Shown in pieces: positions 1 to 6,654 of a stretch of 6,858 nucleotides of DNA (positions within the stretch are counted from its first letter, which is position 1; each line of letters begins with the position of its first letter). This DNA is from JAJPJX01 sp964568355 (GTDB taxonomy: Bacteria > Acidobacteriota > Terriglobia > Bryobacterales > Bryobacteraceae), in NCBI GenBank assembly GCA_964568355.1, contig CAZMRK010000031.1, forward strand, positions 1 to 6,858, written 5' to 3'. Below the pieces are notes generated by a model. The model made no database searches and had not been told where the DNA came from. It worked only from the letters and a program-made list of their open reading frames with translations. Both the position numbers and the translations under genes were made by a program.

Positions 1-2328
1 CTGATTGTAGACCGGCTCGTTGGCCATGCCCCAGCCCTTGAAAAACAGGTTGTCCTCGTGGTCCTGGAGCAGGGAATCGGCCAGTTCTCCCACGGCGGAG
101 ACAGCCTTCAGGCGCACCAGGTGCAGCGCTCCGGTATCCACATCGGCGGGATACCACTGGTCCAGGATCCGGCCGTAGGTCAGGGCCTCGGAAGGCACGT
201 AGGGGATCCAGGTGTGGTCCCGCAACTGGACCAGGGGGGAGCGCATGGAGGCCGCATGAAAGCCCGTATCGATCGCATCGCGCAGGGACCGGGCGGCGTC
301 CAGGCACTCGCCCGCGCGGGGATGGCCGATCTCGCGCAGCACGCGGCCGAACAGATCCAGCCCGGCATACATATAGGCTTGGTTGAAGGCCCAGATCCCG
401 TTTCCGGTGCCGTCGTTGAGCGGACCGAACACCAGGCCGCGGGTATGGCCGGTGCGCGCCCCGGCCTGGCGGACCTCTTCCAGGCACCAGTCGAGCGCCT
501 TCAGAGAGGCGGGCAGCAGCCGGTCGAGAGAGGCGCGGTCGCCGGAGAGCAGGTAGTGCTGCGCTACGGCATAGAGCATTCCCGGCGTGTAGACCAGCCA
601 GTTGGCGAATCCGTTGACGTGGCCGCCGGTCTCCTGATTGTTGTGGAACATGGCGGCCAGTTCTTCCGCGGCGACCGAGGAATAGCCGCGCAGGTCGTAG
701 ATCATGTAATCGACATAGGCGGCCTGGTTGACCGGCCAGGGCGTTCCGGTCTGCGAGTAGGCGAAATTGGAATAGGGTAGATCGATCTGCTTCGCAGCCG
801 ATCCGCCGTGGCGGCGCGGCAGGCGCAGCGCGTGCCAGAGATTGGCCCGATACAGGTCATTGACCATCTTTTCCGGAACCCGAAACTGGGCCCCGCGGGC
901 GATCCAGCCCGACCAGAAATCGAGCGTGGCGCGCCGGGCGGTGTCATAGTCGATGGCCAGCAGTTTGGCGGCCTGCTCCTGCGGCACCACGGGGGAAGGC
1001 AGCTTGATAATGAACTGGCGCGAGCCGTTGGCGGGCAGGTCTACAAAAAGCGTCGCGTTGACGCGCTTCATCTCGTGCTGGTAGTCGGCCACCCCGCTCC
1101 AGGAGGGCTCTGCGTCGGTGCCTTCGATGGAGAACAGCACGTTGCGGCGGGAGGCCTCCTGAAACAGGAAAGCCCCGCCCCGCCGTTCGGCGACGATGTC
1201 CGTGTCGGTCCAGCGCGGAAGGCCTCGGAGGTGGTTCAGGGTGACCGAGACCTGGCGCGGCTTGCCCAGAAAATCCGACATAGTCACCCGCTCGAGCAGC
1301 ACCAGGGGCGCTTCGCCGTTGCGATCCTTCGGCGGGCCGTCCAAGGGATAGGCGAACTGTTCCACGCTGTACTGGATTCCATCGCGCTCGAGCATCGTGG
1401 TCACGACCGGGAGGCCATCCTGCAACTGCTGGCTGCGCCAGGAGCGCAGAATTCCCTGAGAGAGATCCCCGAAATCGAACCAGAACCGGAAGTGGTCCGG
1501 ATTGCCGTAGTCGTTGCGCACGCCCGAGCCGCGGTCGATGCCGAATTTATGAATGCTGCTGTCCCAGGCCAGGCAGATGATGTGACCCGGCGCGGGTTGA
1601 TTGGGGTGGATATAGGACGGATTGCCCATATCCTCCCAGAGCGAGGCGTATTCGTCATAGTTGGCCTCGTGCTGGGTGCGGATCTCCTCCAGAATGCGCT
1701 TGCCGCGCGAAGGCGCCAGTTCGCCCTGAACGGAGGAGAAGGAAGGCGGCGGGTCGCCGACCGCCAGAAAGACATCCAGCGCCGGAACCCAGAAGGTTCG
1801 GTTCTGGAGCAACTGGTCCACGGTGACGGTGAAGCCGCGGGTGCCCTCGCGGTTCATCTGGATGGTGAGCTGGCGCGGATCTTTGCGGAAGGCCGGATCG
1901 AGCGTGAGCCGACGGGCCGTATCGGGGTCGGCATGCGCAATCAGATCGGCCCAGATGATGTGGAGGTTCTGAATCGTACGAACGGGCTGATCGGGACAGG
2001 CCAGCGTGAAATCGACAACGTCCACGTCGCCTGCGCCTGCGCGGGAATGCCAGGCCCCCTCGCGCAGCCCTTCGCCCGGTTCCAGGGAGATGCCGGACTC
2101 TCCGCTGATCTCCACTCCGTTGGGAACCAGTTTCACGTAAAAAGCGGCGCTCCCGGGGGTGCGATGCCCCCAGGAAAGCCGGACCTTCAACTTCGCGGGC
2201 GGCCTGGCGGCGCCTGGAGCGGGCGCGGTCTCCGGCGCCGGAGGGGGCAGCTTGGCGGAGGTGTCCACGGGCGCTTGCGCCGCGACCGGCAGCGCCGCTG
2301 CCATGGTAAGAGCGGCAAGCAATCTCAT
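1..2328 (-). CDS. Large exported six-hairpin-glycosidase-like protein (3' end beyond window)
   Basis: This frame reads open from ATG at 2328 down to base 1, exactly 776 codons without a stop, so the C-terminus lies outside the window. An in-frame TGA lies shortly upstream and no other start intervenes. The N-terminus (MRLLAALTMAAALPVAAQA) is a short Sec-type signal peptide, probably cut after residue 19, followed by a Pro/Ala-rich linker to about residue 45. Residues about 50-450 look beta-rich, with aromatic stretches such as CLAWDSSIHKFG (about 253) and FRFWFDFGDLSQG (about 280). From about residue 460 the protein becomes helical with alternating hairpins: FWSGWIARG, then PWPVNQAAYVDYMIYD (about 530), NWLVYTPGMLYAVAQHYLLSGD (about 577) and LNDGTGNGIWAFNQAYMYAGL (about 636). 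This pattern is typical of (alpha/alpha)6-barrel glycoside hydrolases. I infer a periplasmic or secreted carbohydrate-active enzyme, but I cannot assign a GH family, substrate or catalytic acid. It starts 24 bases after the SDR stop and is probably co-transcribed with it. Existence as a gene is near certain; the function is moderately supported. Confidence 0.85.
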   Translation of the reverse strand, partial: MRLLAALTMAAALPVAAQAPVDTSAKLPPPAPETAPAPGAARPPAKLKVRLSWGHRTPGSAAFYVKLVPNGVEISGESGISLEPGEGLREGAWHSRAGAGDVDVVDFTLACPDQPVRTIQNLHIIWADLIAHADPDTARRLTLDPAFRKDPRQLTIQMNREGTRGFTVTVDQLLQNRTFWVPALDVFLAVGDPPPSFSSVQGELAPSRGKRILEEIRTQHEANYDEYASLWEDMGNPSYIHPNQPAPGHIICLAWDSSIHKFGIDRGSGVRNDYGNPDHFRFWFDFGDLSQGILRSWRSQQLQDGLPVVTTMLERDGIQYSVEQFAYPLDGPPKDRNGEAPLVLLERVTMSDFLGKPRQVSVTLNHLRGLPRWTDTDIVAERRGGAFLFQEASRRNVLFSIEGTDAEPSWSGVADYQHEMKRVNATLFVDLPANGSRQFIIKLPSPVVPQEQAAKLLAIDYDTARRATLDFWSGWIARGAQFRVPEKMVNDLYRANLWHALRLPRRHGGSAAKQIDLPYSNFAYSQTGTPWPVNQAAYVDYMIYDLRGYSSVAAEELAAMFHNNQETGGHVNGFANWLVYTPGMLYAVAQHYLLSGDRASLDRLLPASLKALDWCLEEVRQAGARTGHTRGLVFGPLNDGTGNGIWAFNQAYMYAGLDLFGRVLREIGHPRAGECLDAARSLRDAIDTGFHAASMRSPLVQLRDHTWIPYVPSEALTYGRILDQWYPADVDTGALHLVRLKAVSAVGELADSLLQDHEDNLFFKGWGMANEPVYNQ

Positions 2329-2352
2329 GCGTGTCTCATGGCGTCCCTTTCT

Positions 2353-3126
2353 TCATTCTGACCCGAACAGCGACGCGATGCGATAGCCGGCCGTGAAGCC
2401 CCCGTCCACCACCAGGTTCGTGCCGTTGACAAAGCGCGCCTCTTGGGAAGCGAGATAGAGCGCCGCATCCGCAATATCGGCCGGGGCGCCGAACTCCCTG
2501 GCGGGATAGAGCGCCCGGATCTCGGCTTCCTGGTCGGGCCGCGTGTCGTAATGGCGGCGCGAGCTTTCCGTCATGATGGTGCCAGGGGAAATGGCGTTCA
2601 CCCGGATTCCGTAGCCGCCGTATTGCATCGCCAGCAGGCGCGTCAGCGATAGGATACCGCCTTTGGCCGCCGTATACGCGGCCAGGTGCACTCCGATGAC
2701 GGCATTGACCGAACTGATGTTGACAATCACGCCGGAGCGGCGCTCCATCATCCCGGCAAGAGCCGCACGCGTGCAGAGGTAGACGCTCTTGAGCGTGCCG
2801 GCCACTACATGGTCCCAGTCCTCCTCGCTCACCCGGTGGAGCAGGCCGTCGCCGCGCCAGGCAGCGGCGTTGTTGACCAGCAAATCCACCGGGCCGCGCG
2901 CGAAGGCCCGTTCGACATCGGCGGCCATCGAAACATCGCCCTGGATGGCTTCGCAGGTTCCACCCGCTTGGCGAATCAGTTCGGCGGTGCGGGTGTTGCC
3001 CGCGTCCTCCAGGTCCACGAGCCGTATGCGGGCCCCTTCGGCGGCGAAACGCCGCGCGATTTCTCTTCCAATGCCGTTGCCGGCGCCGGTGATGAGTGCA
3101 TTCTTTCCTTCCAGTCGCAATGCCAT
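2353..3126 (-). CDS. Classical SDR-family NAD(P)-dependent dehydrogenase/reductase
   Basis: A 257-residue protein, the usual length for a classical short-chain dehydrogenase/reductase. The Rossmann glycine motif TGAGNGIG is at residues 13-20. Asp38 (LVDLED) at the end of beta-2 favours NAD(H) over NADP(H). GDV is at 63-65 and NNAA at 85-88. The catalytic Ser138, Tyr151 and Lys155 (NISS...YTAAK) have standard spacing, PG is at 181-182, and the C-terminal NGTNLVVDGGFT motif is present. At the position of the usual tetrad Asn (family pattern W-D-x-x-x-x-x-N-L-x-G), this protein has Thr111 (WDHVVAGTLKSVYL). It should be a cytosolic enzyme that oxidises or reduces a hydroxyl/carbonyl group; the substrate cannot be read from sequence. 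The start ATG at 3126 fits the family N-terminus; the ribosome-binding site is weak (GGA close to the ATG). The glycosidase-like gene follows 24 bases downstream on the same strand, suggesting a joint role in sugar metabolism. Confidence 0.95.
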   Translation of the reverse strand: MALRLEGKNALITGAGNGIGREIARRFAAEGARIRLVDLEDAGNTRTAELIRQAGGTCEAIQGDVSMAADVERAFARGPVDLLVNNAAAWRGDGLLHRVSEEDWDHVVAGTLKSVYLCTRAALAGMMERRSGVIVNISSVNAVIGVHLAAYTAAKGGILSLTRLLAMQYGGYGIRVNAISPGTIMTESSRRHYDTRPDQEAEIRALYPAREFGAPADIADAALYLASQEARFVNGTNLVVDGGFTAGYRIASLFGSE

Positions 3127-3174
3127 GATCCACAGGATAGCCTGCGCGGTGTATGCTCGATTGTGGGACCAAAA

Positions 3175-3213
3175 CGTCGACGCGAGCGTCGACGCTGCAC
3201 GCTGAAGGCGTGC
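3175..3213. repeat. Two adjacent perfect inverted repeats in the divergent SDR/PhyH junction
   Basis: The first palindrome has 9-bp arms, CGTCGACGC (3175-3183) and GCGTCGACG (3186-3194), separated by only GA. The second starts two bases later: GCACGC (3197-3202), loop TGAAG, GCGTGC (3208-3213). Both are perfect. They lie between the start codons of the divergent SDR and PhyH genes, and the second ends 22 bases before the PhyH ATG, so they probably fall in or near the PhyH leader. The TGAAG-loop unit resembles, from memory, short dispersed palindromes (REP-like) common in acidobacterial intergenic regions. The first could instead be a dyad operator. There is no T-run, so an intrinsic terminator is unlikely. 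Confidence 0.7.
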
Positions 3214-3235
3214 GCTACAGGGGGGCAGGCGCGAA

Positions 3236-4006
3236 ATGAGTGGGAGGCCGCGGGTGCGCGAACAATATGAGCGGGAGGGCTACGTGCTTGTTCCCGGATT
3301 TCTGACGGCCGCGGAGGTGCGGGCTCTTTGTAGCGAGATCGACGCGATCAGCCGCGGAGCCACTCTGGCCGAGCACGACGCCAGCCGCCTGGAGATGGAG
3401 CCGAACCAGGGGCCGGGCGGCACTAAAGTGCGGCGCATCTATGAACCTTGCACACACTATGCGGCCTTCCGGGGTCTATCGGAGTCGGACCACCTGCTGG
3501 ATGCAATCGAACAGTTGCTTGGCCCGAATCTGACGTTTCATTACAGCAAGATCAACATGAAGCCGCCTTCGATTGGCTCGGTGGTCGAATGGCACCAGGA
3601 TCTCTCCTATTACCCGCTGACCAATACCGACTCGATCTCCATCTTGTTTTACCTGGACGATGCCGACCGGGAGAATGGCTGCCTCCAGGTGATTCCGGGG
3701 GCGCATCGCGAGGGCATGTTGGACCATACCCGTGACGGGTGGTTTCAGGGCAGGGTTACCGAAGCGGTGGATGAAAGCCGCGCCGTACCGCTCGAAGGTC
3801 CCGCGGGCAGCGTGATCTTCATGCACGGCATGATGCCACACGCCTCCGCGCCGAACCGATCTCTCCGGTCGCGCCGGACCTTGATCCTGGGCTACCGGGC
3901 GGCGGACGCGTTTCCCATCTATTTCGGCGAGACCACCGTGAAAGCGGAGACCTATGTGCGCCACGTGCGCGGAGAACCGGCGACCTGTGCGCGCTTCTCC
4001 GGATAG
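3236..4006 (+). CDS. Phytanoyl-CoA dioxygenase (PhyH) family Fe(II)/2-oxoglutarate oxygenase, possibly C-terminally truncated
   Basis: A 256-residue protein with the PhyH double-stranded beta-helix fold pattern. The N-terminus REQYEREGYVLVPGFLTAAEV is the family's opening segment. Iron ligands are His120 and Asp122 (VEWHQD) and the distal His202 (MMPHASAPN). Arg213, eleven residues after the distal His as in human PAHX, should bind the 2-oxoglutarate carboxylate. LDDADRENGCLQVIPGAHR (about 140-158) is the usual core motif. It is expected to be a cytosolic hydroxylase using O2 and 2-oxoglutarate; the substrate is not predictable, since bacterial members act on many small molecules. The ATG at 3236 has AGG six bases upstream and an in-frame TGA at 3203-3205. 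The frame ends at TAG 4004-4006 but continues open and protein-like to a second TAG at 4082-4084, so the true or ancestral gene may be 3236-4084 (see the separate entry). It is divergent from the SDR and convergent with the EamA gene. Confidence 0.93.
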   Translation: MSGRPRVREQYEREGYVLVPGFLTAAEVRALCSEIDAISRGATLAEHDASRLEMEPNQGPGGTKVRRIYEPCTHYAAFRGLSESDHLLDAIEQLLGPNLTFHYSKINMKPPSIGSVVEWHQDLSYYPLTNTDSISILFYLDDADRENGCLQVIPGAHREGMLDHTRDGWFQGRVTEAVDESRAVPLEGPAGSVIFMHGMMPHASAPNRSLRSRRTLILGYRAADAFPIYFGETTVKAETYVRHVRGEPATCARFSG

Positions 4007-4030
4007 CGGATCCCGATTCCGCGCTATCCG
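4000..4030. other. 9-bp stem-loop spanning the PhyH stop codon
   Basis: CGGATAGCG (4000-4008) is perfectly complementary to CGCTATCCG (4022-4030) across a 13-base loop. The in-frame TAG at 4004-4006 lies in the 5' arm. No T-run follows on either strand, so a classical intrinsic terminator is not supported, although the position near the ends of two convergent genes would suit one. A 9-bp stem with a short loop is roughly what chance could give once in a window this size, so function is uncertain. Confidence 0.4.
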
Positions 4031-4084
4031 CGGGAGACGAAATCCCTCTACGAGTTGCAGGAACTCTCCCGGGCCGCCGGCTAG
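4007..4084 (+). other. In-frame continuation of the PhyH reading frame after its TAG (putative lost C-terminal tail)
   Basis: Directly after TAG 4004-4006 the same frame gives 25 sense codons starting RIPIPRYPRE and ending SLYELQELSRAAG, then TAG at 4082-4084. The codons look like those of the neighbouring genes (CGC, CCG, GAG, CTC, GCC), and the peptide resembles, from memory, the Arg/Pro-then-SLYELQE ending of acidobacterial and planctomycetal PhyH proteins. Its stop interlocks with the EamA stop in CTAG. I read it as the original end of the PhyH gene, cut off by a single-base nonsense change, a sequencing error, or separated by occasional readthrough. Confidence 0.6.
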
Positions 4085-5001
4085 GTGGAGGTGACGGCTG
4101 CGGCGGCGCGGCGTTCTTCCCATAGCGTGATCAGCAGTGTGCTGGCCAGAACCAGGACGCCGCCGATCACCGCGGTCGCACTCAGCCGCTCGCCCAGCCA
4201 GATGGCCGCAATCGGGATTCCGAAGAAGGTAATCAGGTAGTTAGACAGCGCCGCCTGGATCGCATCCAGATTTTTGAGCGCTTTCAGAAACAGCACCATG
4301 GAAAGGAAGTTGTGGAAAAACGTCAGCATGGCCATCCCGATCCAGGTGTTCCCGGTGAAATGCGGGATCCGCAGGAATACATCGCGCTCTTCGGTGAGGA
4401 TGACCGGTGTCATGAGGGCCAGTGTGACCACATAGCTATAGAAGAGCATCTCCATGGGCGTATATCGTTCCAGGGCTTTTTTGCCGTAGGAGTTGTAGAA
4501 AGAACTGCCAATCGCCGCGCAGAATACGAGCAGATTGCCCACCAGGTAGCTGGCCCCGAAATTCATGGAGTGGAAGTCCAGGCCGGAGCACATCAGCACG
4601 CCGCCGATCGCGACCGCGAAACTCAGCCAGCGTACCCGCGTCATGCGCTCTCCGAGCAGCAGGTAGGCCAGAAATGCGGTGCAGACCGGCAAGGTCAATT
4701 GAATCAGTGCCGCGTTGCTGGCCAGGGACCGGCGAGTTCCCCAGGTGATCAGCACCTGCCCGGGAAAAACACCCAGGCCGCCCAGCAACAGGAACATCAC
4801 CACATCACGCACGCCGCCGCGCTGGACGGGGGGATGGCTCCGGCGCTCCAGACGGAGGATCGGAATCAGCATCAGGGTCGCCAGCAGCATGGGCCCCCAC
4901 ACCGTAAACATCGGCCCTACCTGGTCCTGCACCAGCTTGATACAGGTGAATTGCAGGGCCCACATGAGATTGCAGCTAAACAGAAAAATCCAGGCGCGCA
5001 T
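4081..5001 (-). CDS. EamA/DMT-family inner-membrane permease
   Basis: A 306-residue, very hydrophobic protein with about ten predicted membrane helices in two related halves, the standard layout and length of EamA (drug/metabolite transporter) proteins. The diagnostic motif ending the fourth helix of each half is present twice: LAYLLLGERM (about 111-120) and AAIWLGERLS (about 265-274). Each is followed by a glycine-rich helix, FAVAIGGVLMCSGL and TAVIGGVLVLAS. It should export or exchange a small metabolite such as an amino acid, sugar or nucleotide-like compound; the substrate cannot be assigned. ATG 5001 begins directly with the first helix; I see no good Shine-Dalgarno within ten bases. The gene lies 86 bases downstream of the response-regulator gene on the same strand, with no visible terminator between them, so co-transcription is likely. 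Its stop overlaps the second PhyH stop in CTAG. Confidence 0.95.
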   Translation of the reverse strand: MRAWIFLFSCNLMWALQFTCIKLVQDQVGPMFTVWGPMLLATLMLIPILRLERRSHPPVQRGGVRDVVMFLLLGGLGVFPGQVLITWGTRRSLASNAALIQLTLPVCTAFLAYLLLGERMTRVRWLSFAVAIGGVLMCSGLDFHSMNFGASYLVGNLLVFCAAIGSSFYNSYGKKALERYTPMEMLFYSYVVTLALMTPVILTEERDVFLRIPHFTGNTWIGMAMLTFFHNFLSMVLFLKALKNLDAIQAALSNYLITFFGIPIAAIWLGERLSATAVIGGVLVLASTLLITLWEERRAAAAVTST

Positions 5002-5087
5002 AAGTCAAAGTTCGATTATCCCTGCTCCCGGCACGACTGGAACGCCGGATGGCGCGGCTGGAGCCACAGCAGTCCCAGGGGTAGGAC

Positions 5088-6449
5088 TCAAGAGCCCGGG
5101 GCGGCTGCTTTGCTCTGCAATCCGTACTCCTTCAGCTTGCGGTAGATGGTGGTCTTTCCGATGCCGAGCAGTTTGGCGGCGCGCAGGCGATGGCCACCGG
5201 TGGCTTCGAGCATTTTCAGGATGGCCTGGCGCTCGATCTCGTCGATCTGGCTCAGGGCGGGTGGGTCCGGCTCGGGAATATTGCCGCGCAGGGGCGGAGG
5301 CAGGTCTCGGATCTCGATCAACGGACCTCCAGTGACGGCTATGGCCCTGTGGATGGCGTTTTCCAGTTCCCGGATGTTTCCCGGCCAGTCATGGTGCAGC
5401 AGTTGTGCCATGGCCTCGCAGGATATGCCCGTCACTTGCTCGTCCGGTCCACCATCCCGATCGAGAAAGTAGCGAACCAGCAAAGGGATGTCGTCCTTCC
5501 GCTGGCGCAGGGGTGGTACATTCACGCTGAGCACGTTCAGGCGAAAGTAGAGGTCTTCCCGAAACGTGCCGTTGCGGATTTCGGCCGGCAGATTCCGGTT
5601 GGTCGCTGCCAGGATCCGGGCATCAAACGGAAGGCGGCGATTGCCGCCGATCGGGCGGAAGTCGCGTTCCTGAAGCGCCCGCAGCAGCTTGGCCTGGAGA
5701 TCGACGGGCAATTCGCCGATCTCGTCCAGAAAGATAGTCCCCTGGCCGGCGCTCGCCAGCAGACCTTCGCGATCGTGAGTGGCTCCCGTGAACGCGCCCC
5801 GGACGTGCCCGAATAATTCGCTCTCGATTAATTGAGAGGAAAGCGCCCCACAGTCCACGGGGACGAACGGTTTGTCTCTCCAGGGACTGTACCGATGGAT
5901 AGCCCGAGCCACCAGCTCCTTGCCGGTCCCACTCTCCCCCGTAATCAGGACCGGATAACGCTTGGGCGCGAACTTCAGGAGCAGCCGGTAGAGGGCCTGC
6001 ATCGAAGGGGAACTGCCGACCATCTCTCCCATGCCTTTGCGGGTGGCCAGTTGTTCCCGCAGCAGGCGGTTTTCGATGGCCAGGTCACGGCGCTCCGCGA
6101 GGCGCCCGAGCAGGGCCGCCAGGTCATCGATCCCGAAGGGTTTGGCGATGTAATCGTAAGCCCCCAGCCGCATAGCTTCCACAGCCGTAGGAATCGTGGC
6201 GAAAGCAGTCATCAGGACCACATCCACGTCCGGATATTGGCTCCGCACGGAGCGCAGCAGGTCGATTCCGCTCATTCCCGGCATCTGGAGATCAGTGAGC
6301 ACCAGGTCCACCTGTTCGCCGGCCAGGACTTCGAGCGCCCGGTTTCCGTTTTCGGCGCAGCGGACCTCAAATCCACGTTCGCTCAAGGCTTCGAGGCATA
6401 GTTCCCGCAGATCTTCTTCATCGTCCACTACCAGCACGGTAAGGCTCAT
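5088..6449 (-). CDS. NtrC-family sigma-54-dependent response regulator
   Basis: A 453-residue three-domain regulator. The receiver domain (1-120) has the acidic pair Asp9/Asp10, phospho-acceptor Asp53 (LVLTDLQMPG), Thr81 and Lys103 (IAKPFG). The AAA+ sigma-54 activator domain (about 144-385) has Walker A GESGTGKE (171-178), the sigma-54 contact loop GAFTGA (218-223), Walker B GTIFLDEIGE with Asp242/Glu243, sensor region ILAATNRNL and the FREDLYFRLNV arginine-finger segment (Arg297, Arg303). A Pro-rich linker (about 383-398) leads to a Fis-type helix-turn-helix (about 405-442; AAKLLGIGKTTIYRKLKEYGL). All key residues are intact, so it should be a working phosphorylation-dependent activator of sigma-54 promoters. 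No histidine kinase is visible next to it: the upstream neighbour's C-terminus is not kinase-like, so it may be an orphan or its kinase lies outside the window. The downstream EamA gene is the nearest candidate for joint expression. Confidence 0.97.
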   Translation of the reverse strand: MSLTVLVVDDEEDLRELCLEALSERGFEVRCAENGNRALEVLAGEQVDLVLTDLQMPGMSGIDLLRSVRSQYPDVDVVLMTAFATIPTAVEAMRLGAYDYIAKPFGIDDLAALLGRLAERRDLAIENRLLREQLATRKGMGEMVGSSPSMQALYRLLLKFAPKRYPVLITGESGTGKELVARAIHRYSPWRDKPFVPVDCGALSSQLIESELFGHVRGAFTGATHDREGLLASAGQGTIFLDEIGELPVDLQAKLLRALQERDFRPIGGNRRLPFDARILAATNRNLPAEIRNGTFREDLYFRLNVLSVNVPPLRQRKDDIPLLVRYFLDRDGGPDEQVTGISCEAMAQLLHHDWPGNIRELENAIHRAIAVTGGPLIEIRDLPPPLRGNIPEPDPPALSQIDEIERQAILKMLEATGGHRLRAAKLLGIGKTTIYRKLKEYGLQSKAAAPGS

Positions 6450-6458
6450 GAGTCGCTA

Positions 6459-6483
6459 TCCGCCAACAGCCCTTATCGGCGGA
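6459..6483 (-). promoter_or_regulatory. Small stem-loop over the likely ribosome-binding region of the response regulator
   Basis: On the minus strand TCCGCC pairs with GGCGGA across a 13-base loop (plus 6459-6464 and 6478-6483). The 3' arm holds the only purine-rich stretch (GCGGA) at plausible distance from the ATG at 6449, so folding could mask it. The stem is only 6 bp and could be chance. I found no clear -35/-10 or -24/-12 promoter in 6450-6657. Confidence 0.25.
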
Positions 6484-6627
6484 AACTCATCCGATCTTCA
6501 CGCCCCATGGCGGGAGACGGTTTGCCGCGTCGTTTCGTATGGGGCAACGTCTGTGAGGCACTACACAGCGTCTACCCCTCAGCTCGGTCCATAGATTCAG
6601 CATGTTACCGAACTACGACCGGCAGAG

Positions 6628-6654
6628 AGCGAACTTCACGCCGGAGTGTTCGCT
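6628..6654 (-). terminator. Stem-loop just after the stop of the upstream partial gene
   Basis: On the minus strand AGCGAAC and GTTCGCT form a perfect 7-bp stem around a 13-base loop, starting four bases after the TGA of the partial gene. The position suits transcript termination or 3'-end protection. No T-run follows (CTCTGCC), so it is not a textbook intrinsic terminator. Confidence 0.35.

Noticed and set aside
808..2361. 517-codon open frame on the plus strand (and another at 58-780)
   Set aside because: Both lie wholly opposite the minus-strand glycosidase-like gene, which has a signal peptide and recognisable domain motifs. The plus-strand translations are low-complexity, His/Gln/Arg/Gly-rich and show no domain, as expected of antisense shadows in GC-rich DNA.
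2336..3172. 278-codon minus-strand frame overlapping the SDR gene
   Set aside because: It is the out-of-frame reading of the SDR gene, Arg/Gly/His-rich with no motifs, while the 3126-2353 frame has a complete SDR signature.
3140..3174. Sigma-70-like promoter for the SDR (TTGGTC ... CATACA)
   Set aside because: Only three of six bases match in each box and the spacing is about 11 bases, too short for a credible promoter.
3476..4123. 215-codon minus-strand frame opposite PhyH
   Set aside because: Antisense shadow: it covers the conserved PhyH core and runs into the EamA 3' end, with no recognisable domain.
5029..5047. GGCACGA match to a -24 element
   Set aside because: No GC at the required -12 spacing, and it points antisense into the regulator gene's 3' end.
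4312..5145. 277-codon plus-strand frame opposite EamA
   Set aside because: Gln/His-rich antisense of a membrane protein gene; no domain and no plausible start context.
6454..6462. CGCTATCCG shared with the stem at 4022-4030
   Set aside because: Matches of nine bases between two places are expected many times by chance in a window this size; the contexts are otherwise unrelated.
6510..6525. Possible sigma-54 promoter (GG-N10-GC) on the plus strand
   Set aside because: Only the GG and GC spacing fits; the flanking bases do not match the TGGCAC/TTGC consensus, and it points towards the 3' end of a minus-strand gene.
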